Position numbers and translations under genes: made by a program. DNA of 64,000 bases from Billgrantia lactosivorans (GTDB taxonomy: Bacteria; Pseudomonadota; Gammaproteobacteria; Pseudomonadales; Halomonadaceae). This document shows, one piece after another, positions 1-8,414 of the stretch. The stretch spans positions 186,001-250,000 of the forward strand of contig NZ_QHGY01000005.1 of NCBI RefSeq assembly GCF_003254665.1, read 5' to 3'. The first letter of the stretch is position 1; every line of letters begins with the position of its first letter. The notes below the pieces were generated by a model, which made no database searches, was not told the origin of the DNA, and was given only the letters and a program-made list of their open reading frames with translations.

Positions 1-1151
1 TCGACGCCGCGTTCGAGCAGGCTACGCCGCAGTTCCGATTCATCGGCATGACGCAGGATGCGAGCATGATCCTCGGGGGCAAGCTGCCAGATCTCGAACA
101 CGCCGATGCGACCGCGAAAGCCGAGCCCATCGCATTGCGGGCACCCCTTGGCGCGCCAGGTCAATGCCGGCGGAACCTGGCCGATCGCCTCCAGCCATTC
201 GCAGTCGCTGCGCTCGGGTGCCGCCTGCTCACGGCAATGCTGGCACAGGCGGCGCACCAGCCGCTGGGCGATGACCAGCCCCAGGTTGGCGCTGATCTCG
301 CCATCGGTCAGGCCGAGCTGGCGCATCGAGGTGATCACTCCCACGGCATCGCGGCTGTGCAGCGTGCCCATCAGCGAGCGGCCGCTGCTGGTCACGCTCA
401 GGGCCGCATGGGCCGACTCGCGGTCGCGCACTTCACCGATCAGCACGTAGTCGGGATCCAGGCGCAGGAGCGAGCGGGTACCGCTGGCAAAGTCCAGCCC
501 GTGCTCGAGGTCCACCTGGATCTGGTTGATGCCCGGGATGCTGAATTCGACCGGATTCTCCAGGGTGACCACATGGCTGTCGGTGAGCTGCAGTTGACCC
601 AGCAGGGTGTAGAGCGTGGTGGTCTTTCCCGCACCGGTCGGCCCGGCAACCAGCAGCATGCTGCCCGTGGCGTCCATCCAGCGCCGTATGCCCAGCGCGC
701 CCTGCTCGCCGATCCCCAGCTCCACGATGTCGTCGAAGGTCCGTGGCGGGGCCAGGAAGCGTATCGCCAGCTTCTCTCCCGTGATGCAGTGCACCGCGGT
801 GACGCGCAGGTGAATCTGCTCCTCGCCCTCATCCCGCGACCAGCGAAAACCGCCCTCGGCGGTGACCAGCGAGGGCACCGGATTGAGCTTGGCCAGCACC
901 TTGAACTGGTTGACCAGGCGCCCCCCTTGCGTGGTATCGGCACGCAGTGCATCGACCATGCGCCCGTCGATGCGCAGGCGGATGCGATAGCCCTCCCGAT
1001 CGGGATCCAGGTGCACGTCGGTGGCCCTGGCGCGCAGCGCATCATCGAGCAGGGCGAAGGCCTCGAGCGTTGCTCCGCCCGCCGTCTGTCCCGCTTCCAG
1101 CTGCGCCGACAGGGCTGGCAGCAAATGGCGCTTGTAAGACTCCTCGGTCAC
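1..1151 (-). CDS. GspE/PulE-type secretion or pilus assembly ATPase (3' end outside window)
   Basis: This is a hexameric traffic ATPase of the type II secretion/type IV pilus family; 383 codons are visible and the C-terminus lies beyond the left edge. The GTG start at 1151 is chosen because GGGAGGAGAGG lies just upstream; no in-frame ATG offers a better site. Visible motifs are the Walker A GPTGAGKT at about residues 170-177, the Asp-box region LENPVE, a His-box TLHSRD, and near the end two CxxC pairs (CQHC and CPQC) that form the zinc knuckle typical of GspE. The long N-terminal domain of classical GspE/PilB is absent: only about 30 residues precede the core. No other secretion gene is in view, so the system it serves is unknown. 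Family assignment is firm; the specific role is not. Confidence 0.85.
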   Translation of the reverse strand, partial: MTEESYKRHLLPALSAQLEAGQTAGGATLEAFALLDDALRARATDVHLDPDREGYRIRLRIDGRMVDALRADTTQGGRLVNQFKVLAKLNPVPSLVTAEGGFRWSRDEGEEQIHLRVTAVHCITGEKLAIRFLAPPRTFDDIVELGIGEQGALGIRRWMDATGSMLLVAGPTGAGKTTTLYTLLGQLQLTDSHVVTLENPVEFSIPGINQIQVDLEHGLDFASGTRSLLRLDPDYVLIGEVRDRESAHAALSVTSSGRSLMGTLHSRDAVGVITSMRQLGLTDGEISANLGLVIAQRLVRRLCQHCREQAAPERSDCEWLEAIGQVPPALTWRAKGCPQCDGLGFRGRIGVFEIWQLAPEDHARILRHADESELRRSLLERGV

Positions 1152-1260
1152 GGTCCTCTCCTCCCTGATTGGCCTTTTGCCACCGACGCTCGGGCTCGGT
1201 CGCTGTGAGCAGTCTAGCTCAACGGGGGCGGGTGCGGTCGCATGGCGCCCGCCAAGGCAG

Positions 1261-1294
1261 AGTGCCCCCGGCAGGGCAGCCTGCCGGGGGCACT
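1261..1294 (-). terminator. Perfect 15-bp hairpin after the GIY-YIG-like gene
   Basis: AGTGCCCCCGGCAGG at 1261-1275 pairs perfectly with 1280-1294 around a 4-base loop. It lies 37 bases downstream of the minus-strand gene ending at 1331. The U-tract is poor on both strands, so termination efficiency is uncertain. Confidence 0.55.
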
Positions 1295-1330
1295 CTTGTC
1301 GAGCTACACCTGTCCTGTCGAGCCGCCGTG

Positions 1331-1789
1331 TCAGGGGCGATGCTCGACGGTAAAGATGCTCTGCAGCTTGTTCTTCTTGCCGTAGATGTGCACCGTGGTT
1401 TCCGGGAAGGGAAACCGGTCCAGGTACTCGCTGGCCCCGTTGAAGCGGGGCTTGTGCGCATGGATCATGGCCGCGGCGAGGCGTTCACGGTTGGCATGGC
1501 CGCACAGGCCCATCGAGTACCACAGTTCCTCGCCGGGCTGCAGAAACGCGAGCCAGGTCTCCTTGTCGGGGTGGTGCTGCAAGCCGTAGCGCACGTTGCG
1601 ATGCTCGCCGACATAGAGCAACTGCTGGACCCCCATGACGTTCGTCTCGGGATCCGTGGCCGCCCGGAAGACGCAGTAGATGCCGGAGTCGTCCGGCACC
1701 TCGCGCAGCGACTCGTCGTTCCAGTAGCCGAGCATCTCCGGAGAGAGAAGATCGTTCGAGATGGAGCTCAACATGAATCTTTCCGACAT
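1331..1789 (-). CDS. Small GIY-YIG-like domain protein
   Basis: This 152-residue protein is not assigned to a named gene. The arrangement SGIYCVF, then LLYVGE about 25 residues later, then a basic/His region and ERLAAAMIHAHKPRFN, matches the order of a GIY-YIG nuclease fold (GIY, YVG, and the E..LI...KP.N helix). The catalytic Arg and Glu cannot be placed with certainty, so nuclease activity is inferred only. The start at 1789 is preferred over an upstream ATG at 1831 because AAGGAG sits seven bases before it. It is probably monocistronic: a strong hairpin follows, and the upstream gene ends 48 bases away. A stand-alone GIY-YIG domain of this size could act in DNA processing or as a toxin-like nuclease; nothing nearby decides. 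Confidence 0.6.
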   Translation of the reverse strand: MSERFMLSSISNDLLSPEMLGYWNDESLREVPDDSGIYCVFRAATDPETNVMGVQQLLYVGEHRNVRYGLQHHPDKETWLAFLQPGEELWYSMGLCGHANRERLAAAMIHAHKPRFNGASEYLDRFPFPETTVHIYGKKNKLQSIFTVEHRP

Positions 1790-1837
1790 GGCGATCTCCT
1801 TGATCGTGGGTGATTGTCTACAGTCTGGCACATAGAC

Positions 1838-2302
1838 TCAGTAGTCTTCGAGCCGCTGCATGTCACGCACGAGGCGACGCACCTCGCCCTCGTGTCCCTT
1901 GGCCAAGGCCTCGAAGAACTCTCGCTCGTGGATGCCGCCGGCGCGGTCGGCGCGATGCGCATACAGGTCCTGAAGGGTTCTGTGCGCGGTCAGCGCCGTT
2001 GCCAGCAAGGCGGACACGCTGCTGCCTTCGATGCTGTCCGGCAAACGCTCGAGTACCGGGGGGTGGGGAAAATCGTTGGGGTCGTCGAACCAGGTATCGA
2101 GCACGCTGCGGTGGTCGCTGCCATCGTCGAGATAGCCCAGCAGGTCGGCTTGAAGCTTGCGCTCGCGCTCCGCCAGGTACTCGAGTGCCATTCGTACCCG
2201 TTCGTCGTCACCGCTCGCGGCCAGGCGGGAGTATTGTTCGGCCAGGCGGGCATGGTAATCGGCCGCCCAGTCCACCAGTTCCCTGACTTGATGAAAACGC
2301 AT
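1838..2302 (-). CDS. All-helical hypothetical protein, possibly ferritin-like
   Basis: This 154-residue soluble protein has no signal peptide or membrane segment. It is predicted to be a bundle of helices rich in Glu, Asp, His and Arg, for example DYHARLAEQY near the start, a central HRTLQDLYAHR and a C-terminal FFEALAKGHEGEV. The spacing of Glu and His in the last helix resembles the E-x-x-H pairs of ferritin/rubrerythrin di-iron proteins, but the pattern is too weak to claim metal binding. It lies between the DUF6586-like gene and the GIY-YIG-like gene on the same strand, with gaps of 153 and 48 bases. The function is unknown. Confidence 0.6.
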   Translation of the reverse strand: MRFHQVRELVDWAADYHARLAEQYSRLAASGDDERVRMALEYLAERERKLQADLLGYLDDGSDHRSVLDTWFDDPNDFPHPPVLERLPDSIEGSSVSALLATALTAHRTLQDLYAHRADRAGGIHEREFFEALAKGHEGEVRRLVRDMQRLEDY

Positions 2303-2455
2303 GCGAGTCTCCCCCCGAAGCCCTCCGCCAGCCTCGATGACCGGCTGCTTGCTTTCATCCTAGCCAAAGCCCATCGTCGTCGCTTGACTTGTATCAACGG
2401 ACGACGATCGAACTCGACGAGCCGGAGTTGCCGGCGGGTTCGGCGTCCGCAGGCG

Positions 2456-2920
2456 CTACCACTCCTCGCTGGTTTCCCGCAGCGCCGCGATTTCTCGCTT
2501 GGCCTCCTTCAGGCAGGCACGCAGCTCGTCGCCCAGCGCCGCCGCGCTGCCCACGGCGATCAGCCCGGGTTGAGCGGCATGGCGCCGGCGCGCCACGCCG
2601 TCACTGTCGTGCAGCGCCTCGAATCGAGGCAGCAACCAGCCAAGCCAGCTCTCGGGACGCATCGCCAGCTCACGCAGCCGATGCAGTTCGGCGATGCCGG
2701 CCCCCTCGGCACCCAGCAGGTCGCGCCAGTCGTGGCGCTCCAGCCGGGCATGCTCGGTAACCTCCCGCAGCAGCGACTCGAGCGCCAGCTCGGTCAGCGC
2801 CAGCGCGGCCTCCTCGGCGGCCATGCGCCGTGCCTCGGCGTGCTCGTCCTCCCCCGGGGCGGTCTCCAGGAGCAGCTCGGCCTGGTAGAGCAACTGGTTG
2901 GTGCGGGCTCGTGGGCTCAC
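2456..2920 (-). CDS. DUF6586-like protein downstream of topA
   Basis: This 154-residue helical protein starts [17 protein letters not shown] after the initiator and carries acidic, Ala/Leu-rich helices. It resembles the DUF6586 proteins that sit beside topA in pseudomonads; this is recognition from memory, not a search result. The GTG at 2920 is chosen because its GTGA overlaps the topA stop and GGTGGAGG lies about ten bases upstream; an in-frame GTG at 2944 has no such site. The overlap implies translational coupling with topA. A role linked to DNA topology is suggested only by this conserved neighbourhood. No enzymatic motif is visible. Confidence 0.7.
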   Translation of the reverse strand: MSPRARTNQLLYQAELLLETAPGEDEHAEARRMAAEEAALALTELALESLLREVTEHARLERHDWRDLLGAEGAGIAELHRLRELAMRPESWLGWLLPRFEALHDSDGVARRRHAAQPGLIAVGSAAALGDELRACLKEAKREIAALRETSEEW

Positions 2921-5544
2921 TTGCGCTTGTCCTCCACCTGCCACCTACCGTTATCGTAGATCGCCCGCCAGCCGGTCGCCTTGCCCTCCTCCTCGGTCAT
3001 GACGAACTGCTCCTTGCTCTTGCGCGAGTAGCGGATCTGGGCCGGACGCCCCTCGGGATCCTCGCTGGGCGCCTCGAGCAGATAGCGATACTTTTCCGGC
3101 AGCTCCTTGGCATGGGACTTTAGCTCGCGCACCAGCGGGGGGCGGGTCTCCCGGTTGCGCGGGAACTTGCTCGCGGCCAGGAACAGGCCACTGGCCCCGT
3201 CGCGCAGCACATAGTGGTCGTCGACCTTCTGACAGGACAGCTCCGGCATCGGAATGGGGTCCATCTTGGGCGGGGCCACCTCGCCGTTGCGCAGCAGCTT
3301 GCGGGTGTTCTTGCACGCCTCGTTGGTACAGCCGAAATACTTGCCGAAGCGGCCCGACTTGAGCTGCATCTCGCTGCCGCACTTGTCGCACTCGATGGTG
3401 GGACCCTCGTAGCCCTTGATGCGGAACTTGCCGTGCTCGATCTCGTGACCGTCACAGTCGGGGCTGTTGCCGCAGATGTGCAGCTTGCGGGTCTCGTCGA
3501 TCAGGTAGCTGTCCATCGCCGTGCCGCACTTGGGGCAGCGATGCTTGGCCCGCAGCGCCTTGGCCTCGGCCTCCTCGCCCGCATCGGCGGGCACCGCCTC
3601 GTCGCCCGGCAGCAGGTCGATGGTGGTCTTGCAGCGCTCCTTGGGCGGCAGGTTGTAGCCGGAGCAGCCCAGGAACACCCCGGTGGATGCCGTGCGGATC
3701 TGCATCTTGCGCCCGCAGGTGGGGCAGTCGATGTCGGTGGGAACCGGCTGGTTGGGGCGCATGCCCGCCTCGCTCTCGGCGGCCTCGAGCTCCTCGCGGA
3801 ACTCGGCGTAGAAGGCGTCGAGCAGTTCGCGCCAGTTGCGCTCGCCCTCGGCGACCTCGTCGAGGCTGTCCTCCATGCGCGCGGTGAAGGAGTAGTCCAT
3901 CAGGTCGGGGAAGGACTCCTTGAGCCGCTCGGTGACGATGTCACCGAGCTTCTCGGCGTAGAAGCGCCGGTTCTCCAACTTGACGTAGCCGCGATCCTGG
4001 ATGGTCGAGATGATCGAGGCGTAGGTCGAGGGGCGGCCGATGCCGCGCTTCTCCAGCTCCTTGACCAGGCTCGCCTCGGTGTAGCGAGCCGGCGGCTTGG
4101 TGAAGTGCTGCTGCGGGTCGAGCTGCTCGAGCCGCATCGGCGTGCCCTCGGCGAGGTCCGGCAGCGCCTGGTCCTCGTTCTTGCCCGCCGGCTTGAGCAC
4201 ACGGGTATAGCCGTCGAACTTCAGCACCCGGCCCTTGGCCCTGAGTTCGTAGCCATCGGCTTCCACGGTCAGGGTGCTGGAGAGATATTCGGCCGGCGTC
4301 ATCTGGCACGCCACGAACTGACGCCAGATCAGGTCGTAGAGGCGTTCGGCGTCGCGCTCCATGCCGGCCAGGTCGTCGGCCTTGCGTGCGACATCGGTGG
4401 GACGGATCGCCTCGTGGGCCTCCTGGGCCCCCGCCTTGCTCGAGTAGCGATTCGGCGACTCGGGCAGGTAGCGCTTGCCGTAGGCCTGCTCGACGTGCTC
4501 GCGCGCCATGGCCAGCGCATCCTGCGACAGGTTGGTCGAGTCGGTACGCATGTAGGTGATGTAGCCCGCCTCGTAGAGGCGCTGGGCCAGGGTCATGGTC
4601 TTCTTCACCGAGAAGCCGAGGCGACCGCTGGCGGCCTGCTGCAGGGTCGAGGTGATGAAGGGAGCGCCCGGCTTCGAGCGGGTCGGCTTGTCCTCGCGCG
4701 CGGTGATCGCCAGGCCGGCCCTGCGCAGCGCCTCGATGCGCTCGAGGGTCTCGGCCTCGGAGGTGGGCCGGAACGCCTTGCCGTCCTGACGCACCAGCTC
4801 GAAACGCACCGGCTCGCCCTGGTCGGAGACGAGGTCGGCATGCACGTCCCAGAACTCCTCGGGCACGAAGGCACGAATCTCGCGCTCGCGCTCGACGATC
4901 AGGCGCACCGCCACCGACTGCACGCGACCGGCGGACAGGCCGCGGGCGATCTTGGCCCACAGCAGCGGCGAGAGCATGAACCCCACCACGCGGTCGAGGA
5001 AACGTCGCGCCTGCTGCGCCTCGACGCGGGGAATGTTGAGCGTGCCGGGCTCCTTGAACGCCTCCTTGATGGCGTTCTTGGTGATCTCGTTGAACACCAC
5101 GCGGCGATAGCGCCCGTCGTCGCCGCCGATGGTCTCCTTGAGGTGCCAGGCGATGGCCTCCCCCTCGCGGTCGAGATCGGTGGCGAGATAGACGGCGTCG
5201 GCCTTCTCGGCAAGCTTCTGCAGTTCGGAGACGACCTTCTCCTTGCCGGGCAGGATCTCGTAATGGGCCTTCCAGCCATGTTCCGGATCGATGCCCATGC
5301 GCCGGATGAGCTGATCCTTGGCCTTGTGCTTCTTGTACTCGGCCTTCTCCTCGGGCGACATCTTGCGGGTCGCCGCCGCCTGGCGCGCGCGCTCCTTGGG
5401 GTCGGAAGCCGCCTTGCCCGAGCCGCTGGTCGGCAGGTCGCGAATATGACCCACGCTCGACTTCACGATGAACTCGCTGCCGAGGTACTTGTTGATCGTC
5501 TTGGCCTTGGCCGGCGACTCGACGATGACCAATGACTTGCCCAT
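2917..5544 (-). CDS. topA: DNA topoisomerase I
   Basis: This type IA topoisomerase relaxes negative supercoils by transient cleavage of one strand. At 875 residues it is close to the usual length. The Toprim domain at the N-terminus has [10 protein letters not shown] (acidic Glu9) and DLDREGEA at about 123-130. The catalytic tyrosine is Tyr331 in TYMRTDS. The C-terminus carries three four-cysteine zinc ribbons beginning [16 protein letters not shown] and CDKCGSEM, followed by a short basic tail. The ATG at 5544 is chosen over 5556 because GTGGAG precedes it and the family begins [10 protein letters not shown]. The downstream DUF6586-like gene overlaps by four bases. The leader has a GC-rich hairpin at 5564-5585. 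Confidence 0.97.
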   Translation of the reverse strand: MGKSLVIVESPAKAKTINKYLGSEFIVKSSVGHIRDLPTSGSGKAASDPKERARQAAATRKMSPEEKAEYKKHKAKDQLIRRMGIDPEHGWKAHYEILPGKEKVVSELQKLAEKADAVYLATDLDREGEAIAWHLKETIGGDDGRYRRVVFNEITKNAIKEAFKEPGTLNIPRVEAQQARRFLDRVVGFMLSPLLWAKIARGLSAGRVQSVAVRLIVEREREIRAFVPEEFWDVHADLVSDQGEPVRFELVRQDGKAFRPTSEAETLERIEALRRAGLAITAREDKPTRSKPGAPFITSTLQQAASGRLGFSVKKTMTLAQRLYEAGYITYMRTDSTNLSQDALAMAREHVEQAYGKRYLPESPNRYSSKAGAQEAHEAIRPTDVARKADDLAGMERDAERLYDLIWRQFVACQMTPAEYLSSTLTVEADGYELRAKGRVLKFDGYTRVLKPAGKNEDQALPDLAEGTPMRLEQLDPQQHFTKPPARYTEASLVKELEKRGIGRPSTYASIISTIQDRGYVKLENRRFYAEKLGDIVTERLKESFPDLMDYSFTARMEDSLDEVAEGERNWRELLDAFYAEFREELEAAESEAGMRPNQPVPTDIDCPTCGRKMQIRTASTGVFLGCSGYNLPPKERCKTTIDLLPGDEAVPADAGEEAEAKALRAKHRCPKCGTAMDSYLIDETRKLHICGNSPDCDGHEIEHGKFRIKGYEGPTIECDKCGSEMQLKSGRFGKYFGCTNEACKNTRKLLRNGEVAPPKMDPIPMPELSCQKVDDHYVLRDGASGLFLAASKFPRNRETRPPLVRELKSHAKELPEKYRYLLEAPSEDPEGRPAQIRYSRKSKEQFVMTEEEGKATGWRAIYDNGRWQVEDKRK

Positions 5545-5748
5545 AGTGCTCCACATTCTGCACGGCGGGGTTCTGGGGCCCCGCCTGAACGGTTCCGATG
5601 CGCCGATTCTCCGGCGGATACGGTGAAAAATCCGCTTACCCTACCCCAGCAACCCGTTTCACGCCAGTCGCTTCCGCATGGCGGCAGTAAAGCAGCAATG
5701 GGAAAGTGGCATCAAGTCGCTCGCGCCGTCATGCTGCCGCAACGACAA

Positions 5749-5774
5749 CGCCCCTGCCGCTGACGGCAGGGGCG
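5749..5774 (-). terminator. Intrinsic terminator of the DUF3141 gene
   Basis: Perfect 11-bp inverted repeat CGCCCCTGCCG around a 4-base loop. On the minus strand it is followed by TTGTCGTTG. It lies 28 bases after the stop codon of the gene ending at 5802. Confidence 0.75.
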
Positions 5775-5801
5775 CCGAGGTGCTCCGGCGACGCCTCGCG
5801 C

Positions 5802-8273
5802 TCAGCGCTTGCGCGGCTTGCGCGAGGTGGCCGGTTTGCTGCCGGCGTCGCTCTGGCTATCGCCGGGGCGGCCGTCGGCCTGAGGCTTGGCCGGCACTTT
5901 GCCCGTCGGCCCGGCGGGCGCCTTCGCCTTGGTGGAACGCTTGGGCCGGTCCGGCTCGGCCGCCTCGGGCTCGGCCTTGAACAGGTTCGCCACCTCGCTG
6001 CGCGCGGTAGCCTCGGCCCTGGCCCCCGTCACGACCTCGTCGTGCAGTTCGGCCAGTGCCTGGCGGCGCTCCAGCGGGTCGGCGCGCTCCAGCGCCTCGC
6101 CGAAGAGCTCGCGAATGTGCTCGTAGCGCCTGCTGGCGTGCTCGGAGAGCTCACCGCTGGCCGCCAGCACCTGGTCGATGTGCTCCAGCGACGCGCGAAT
6201 CGCTTCGGCACGCTCCCCCGCCAGCAGTTGGGGAATTGCCGCCAGCGCCGCGTCGCGATCGAGCTTGAGGATGAAGAACTGTTCGCGCACCAGGTGCTTG
6301 AAGTCCGACAGGCTGGTACCCGGCTCGAGCTCGGCGCGCGAGGCCCGCAGACGCTTGAAGTTGCGCTCGTCGGTGGTGGGGGCACCGCCCAGCACATGGA
6401 TCACCGAGCGCATCACCGCCTCATGGATGCCGCCCTCGGCCACGCGCTGGCGCAGCTCCTGCTGGCGCCGTTCGAGGAAGCGGCGATGCTCCGGCTCACT
6501 GCCGGGCTGGCGACGGTGCACGTGGGCGTCGCCGCCAAGGCCGACCATGGCTTGCAGCAGCGGCTGACCGTAAACCGCCAGGAAGGTGTGCTCGATGCTC
6601 TGGTCGCGTATCTCCCGCCAGGTATCCAGGCCACGGGAGATCTGGTCGGACACGGCCCTCTCCATGGTCCGCAGGAGGTTGTCCTCCGCGACGGGATGGC
6701 GGTCCTCGCGTACCCACTCGGCAAGCACCGGCAGCGGCACCGACAGCGGGTTGCGGTCGGACAGCAGCTTGTAGCCGAGGCGGATCGGATGCAGGCGGCG
6801 CATCAGGCGGGCCGCCTCGGGGGTGATCAATGCACGAATCCATGGCTGCACGAACAGCCGATAGAGACCCAGGTTGATCTCCGATATTCGCGCCACGGTG
6901 GCGAAGCGCCGGTCGTCATCCTCGCGATGATGCAGCACGTCCCGGTTGAGCCCCTCGATGGAGCGGGCCTTGAACTCGAGCAGGTAATCGCGCTCGAGCA
7001 GTTCGGCATCGTCGCGCTCCTCGGCGCTGGTCACCGTGGTCTCGTAGAGGCCCGGCGGCAGCACGTCGATGTAGTCGATGTTGGCGGTGAACTCGGCGTG
7101 CTCCTTGCGCGACACGCTGCCGGAGACGAAGATCCCCAGGTGCCCGGTGCTGTCATGCACGCAGTAGACGATGGTCTGCTCGCTGGCGACGATGTCGTCG
7201 GTGTCACCGTAGAGATCGCGTACCCAGCCCAGCGCCTGGGGCGGTGGCGTGATGTCGTCGCCCTGGGAGCAGAACACCACCACCGGCGAGCGCACGTTGC
7301 GCAGGTCGATGCGTCGACCGTCCGAAGTGACCAGCTGCGCGGTGGAGAGCCGGTTGCCGACGAACAGGTTGTCGACGATGTACTGGATTTCCTCGCCACC
7401 CAGCACCACGTGGCCGCCCCACCAGCGCTCGAAGTTGAGGTAGCGCTCGGCCTCGCTATCGACATTGGCATAGAGGCGATACTGCTTGTCCCACCAGGTA
7501 TTGGCGGGGTTCAAGCGCTCGAAGTTCTGCACCAGCAACGCCCCGTCGAACAGGCCGTCGCCGAGATCGCTGGCCAGCGTGCTCATCCAGCTGCCGCCGG
7601 TCATGCCGCCGGTATAGCGCATCGGCGCCTTGCCCCGCTCGCCGGCCCAGTAGGAGAGCGGGGCACCGGCGATCAGGATCGGCCCGAAACAGTCGGGCTC
7701 CAGCGAGGCCGCCATCATGATCTGCCAGCCCGCCTGGCAGTTGCCCACCACCATCGGCTTTTCGGATGCCTCGGGATGCAGCTCGTTCACACGGCGCAGG
7801 AAGGCGATCTCCGCCTCCACCACGTCCTCGACCGTCTGGCCGGGCTCGGGATAGGGCAGGAAGCCGATGAAATAGCAGGGGTGGCCGGCGCGCAGGGCGA
7901 CGCCGATCTCGCTGTCGGGCTTGAAGCCGCCGATGCCGGGTCCGTGTCCGGCCCGCGGATCGACGACCACGAAGGGGCGCGCCTGGAGGTCGACCTCGAC
8001 GCCGGCCGGCGGCTGGATGCGCATCAATTCGTAGTTGACCGGCCGCGGCAACTGGCGACCGTCCATCACCACCTCGGCGTCGAAGCCGAGCACATTGGGC
8101 TTGGTCTTCTCGATATGCTCGAGATACTGGTTGCCACGCTCGCGCATCACGTCCATGTACAGCACGCTGCGCTCGACGGCGTCCCGCCAGTAATCGAAAG
8201 CGGCACGACCGAAACCGAACGGATCCAGAAAGCTCAGGGCTTCTGTCGGGGGTGTCGGCAAGAGTGCGTTCAT
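5802..8273 (-). CDS. DUF3141 protein, polyhydroxyalkanoate-synthase-like
   Basis: This 823-residue protein belongs, by overall look, to DUF3141, a family related to PHA synthases within the alpha/beta-hydrolase fold. The lipase-like box GNCQAG at 177-182 carries a cysteine nucleophile (Cys179), as in PhaC rather than serine hydrolases. Candidate acid residues lie in SQGDDITPP (Asp339/340), and the base is His378 in STGHLG. The last 50 or so residues are rich in Lys, Ala, Pro and Ser, like the basic tails of PHA granule proteins. The ATG at 8273 has AAGGAG upstream; an upstream in-frame start at 8369 lacks one. No phaA, phaB or phasin gene is adjacent. It could be a true second PHA synthase, a depolymerase or a transacylase; polymer synthesis is inferred. 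Confidence 0.75.
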   Translation of the reverse strand: MNALLPTPPTEALSFLDPFGFGRAAFDYWRDAVERSVLYMDVMRERGNQYLEHIEKTKPNVLGFDAEVVMDGRQLPRPVNYELMRIQPPAGVEVDLQARPFVVVDPRAGHGPGIGGFKPDSEIGVALRAGHPCYFIGFLPYPEPGQTVEDVVEAEIAFLRRVNELHPEASEKPMVVGNCQAGWQIMMAASLEPDCFGPILIAGAPLSYWAGERGKAPMRYTGGMTGGSWMSTLASDLGDGLFDGALLVQNFERLNPANTWWDKQYRLYANVDSEAERYLNFERWWGGHVVLGGEEIQYIVDNLFVGNRLSTAQLVTSDGRRIDLRNVRSPVVVFCSQGDDITPPPQALGWVRDLYGDTDDIVASEQTIVYCVHDSTGHLGIFVSGSVSRKEHAEFTANIDYIDVLPPGLYETTVTSAEERDDAELLERDYLLEFKARSIEGLNRDVLHHREDDDRRFATVARISEINLGLYRLFVQPWIRALITPEAARLMRRLHPIRLGYKLLSDRNPLSVPLPVLAEWVREDRHPVAEDNLLRTMERAVSDQISRGLDTWREIRDQSIEHTFLAVYGQPLLQAMVGLGGDAHVHRRQPGSEPEHRRFLERRQQELRQRVAEGGIHEAVMRSVIHVLGGAPTTDERNFKRLRASRAELEPGTSLSDFKHLVREQFFILKLDRDAALAAIPQLLAGERAEAIRASLEHIDQVLAASGELSEHASRRYEHIRELFGEALERADPLERRQALAELHDEVVTGARAEATARSEVANLFKAEPEAAEPDRPKRSTKAKAPAGPTGKVPAKPQADGRPGDSQSDAGSKPATSRKPRKR

Positions 8274-8329
8274 GTTCGGCTCCTTGTGTCTCCGCTGCCG
8301 ATGCTGGGACAGCGGGAGGAGAAAGTATG

Positions 8330-8374
8330 CTGCAATGCAGCAAGCATAGTACGCCCTGCGCTCCTGCAATGCAG
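8330..8374 (-). promoter_or_regulatory. Two CTGC-N3-GCAG palindromes upstream of the DUF3141 gene
   Basis: The identical 11-mer CTGCAATGCAG occurs at 8330-8340 and 8364-8374, centre to centre 34 bp, about three helical turns. The pattern CTGC-N3-GCAG is the operator reported for the PHA repressor PhaR in Paracoccus and Rhodobacter (from memory). A possible minus-strand -10 element TATGCT lies between the two copies. Confidence 0.6.
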
Positions 8375-8414
8375 CCGTTTTGTCGTTTTTTTGTGACTGG
8401 AAGCCGGGGGCCGC

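Noticed and set aside
3214-5535. A 773-codon plus-strand open frame opposite topA
   Set aside because: It is the antisense shadow of a clear topoisomerase I; composition is low-complexity Leu/Gly/Ala/Arg without any recognisable domain.
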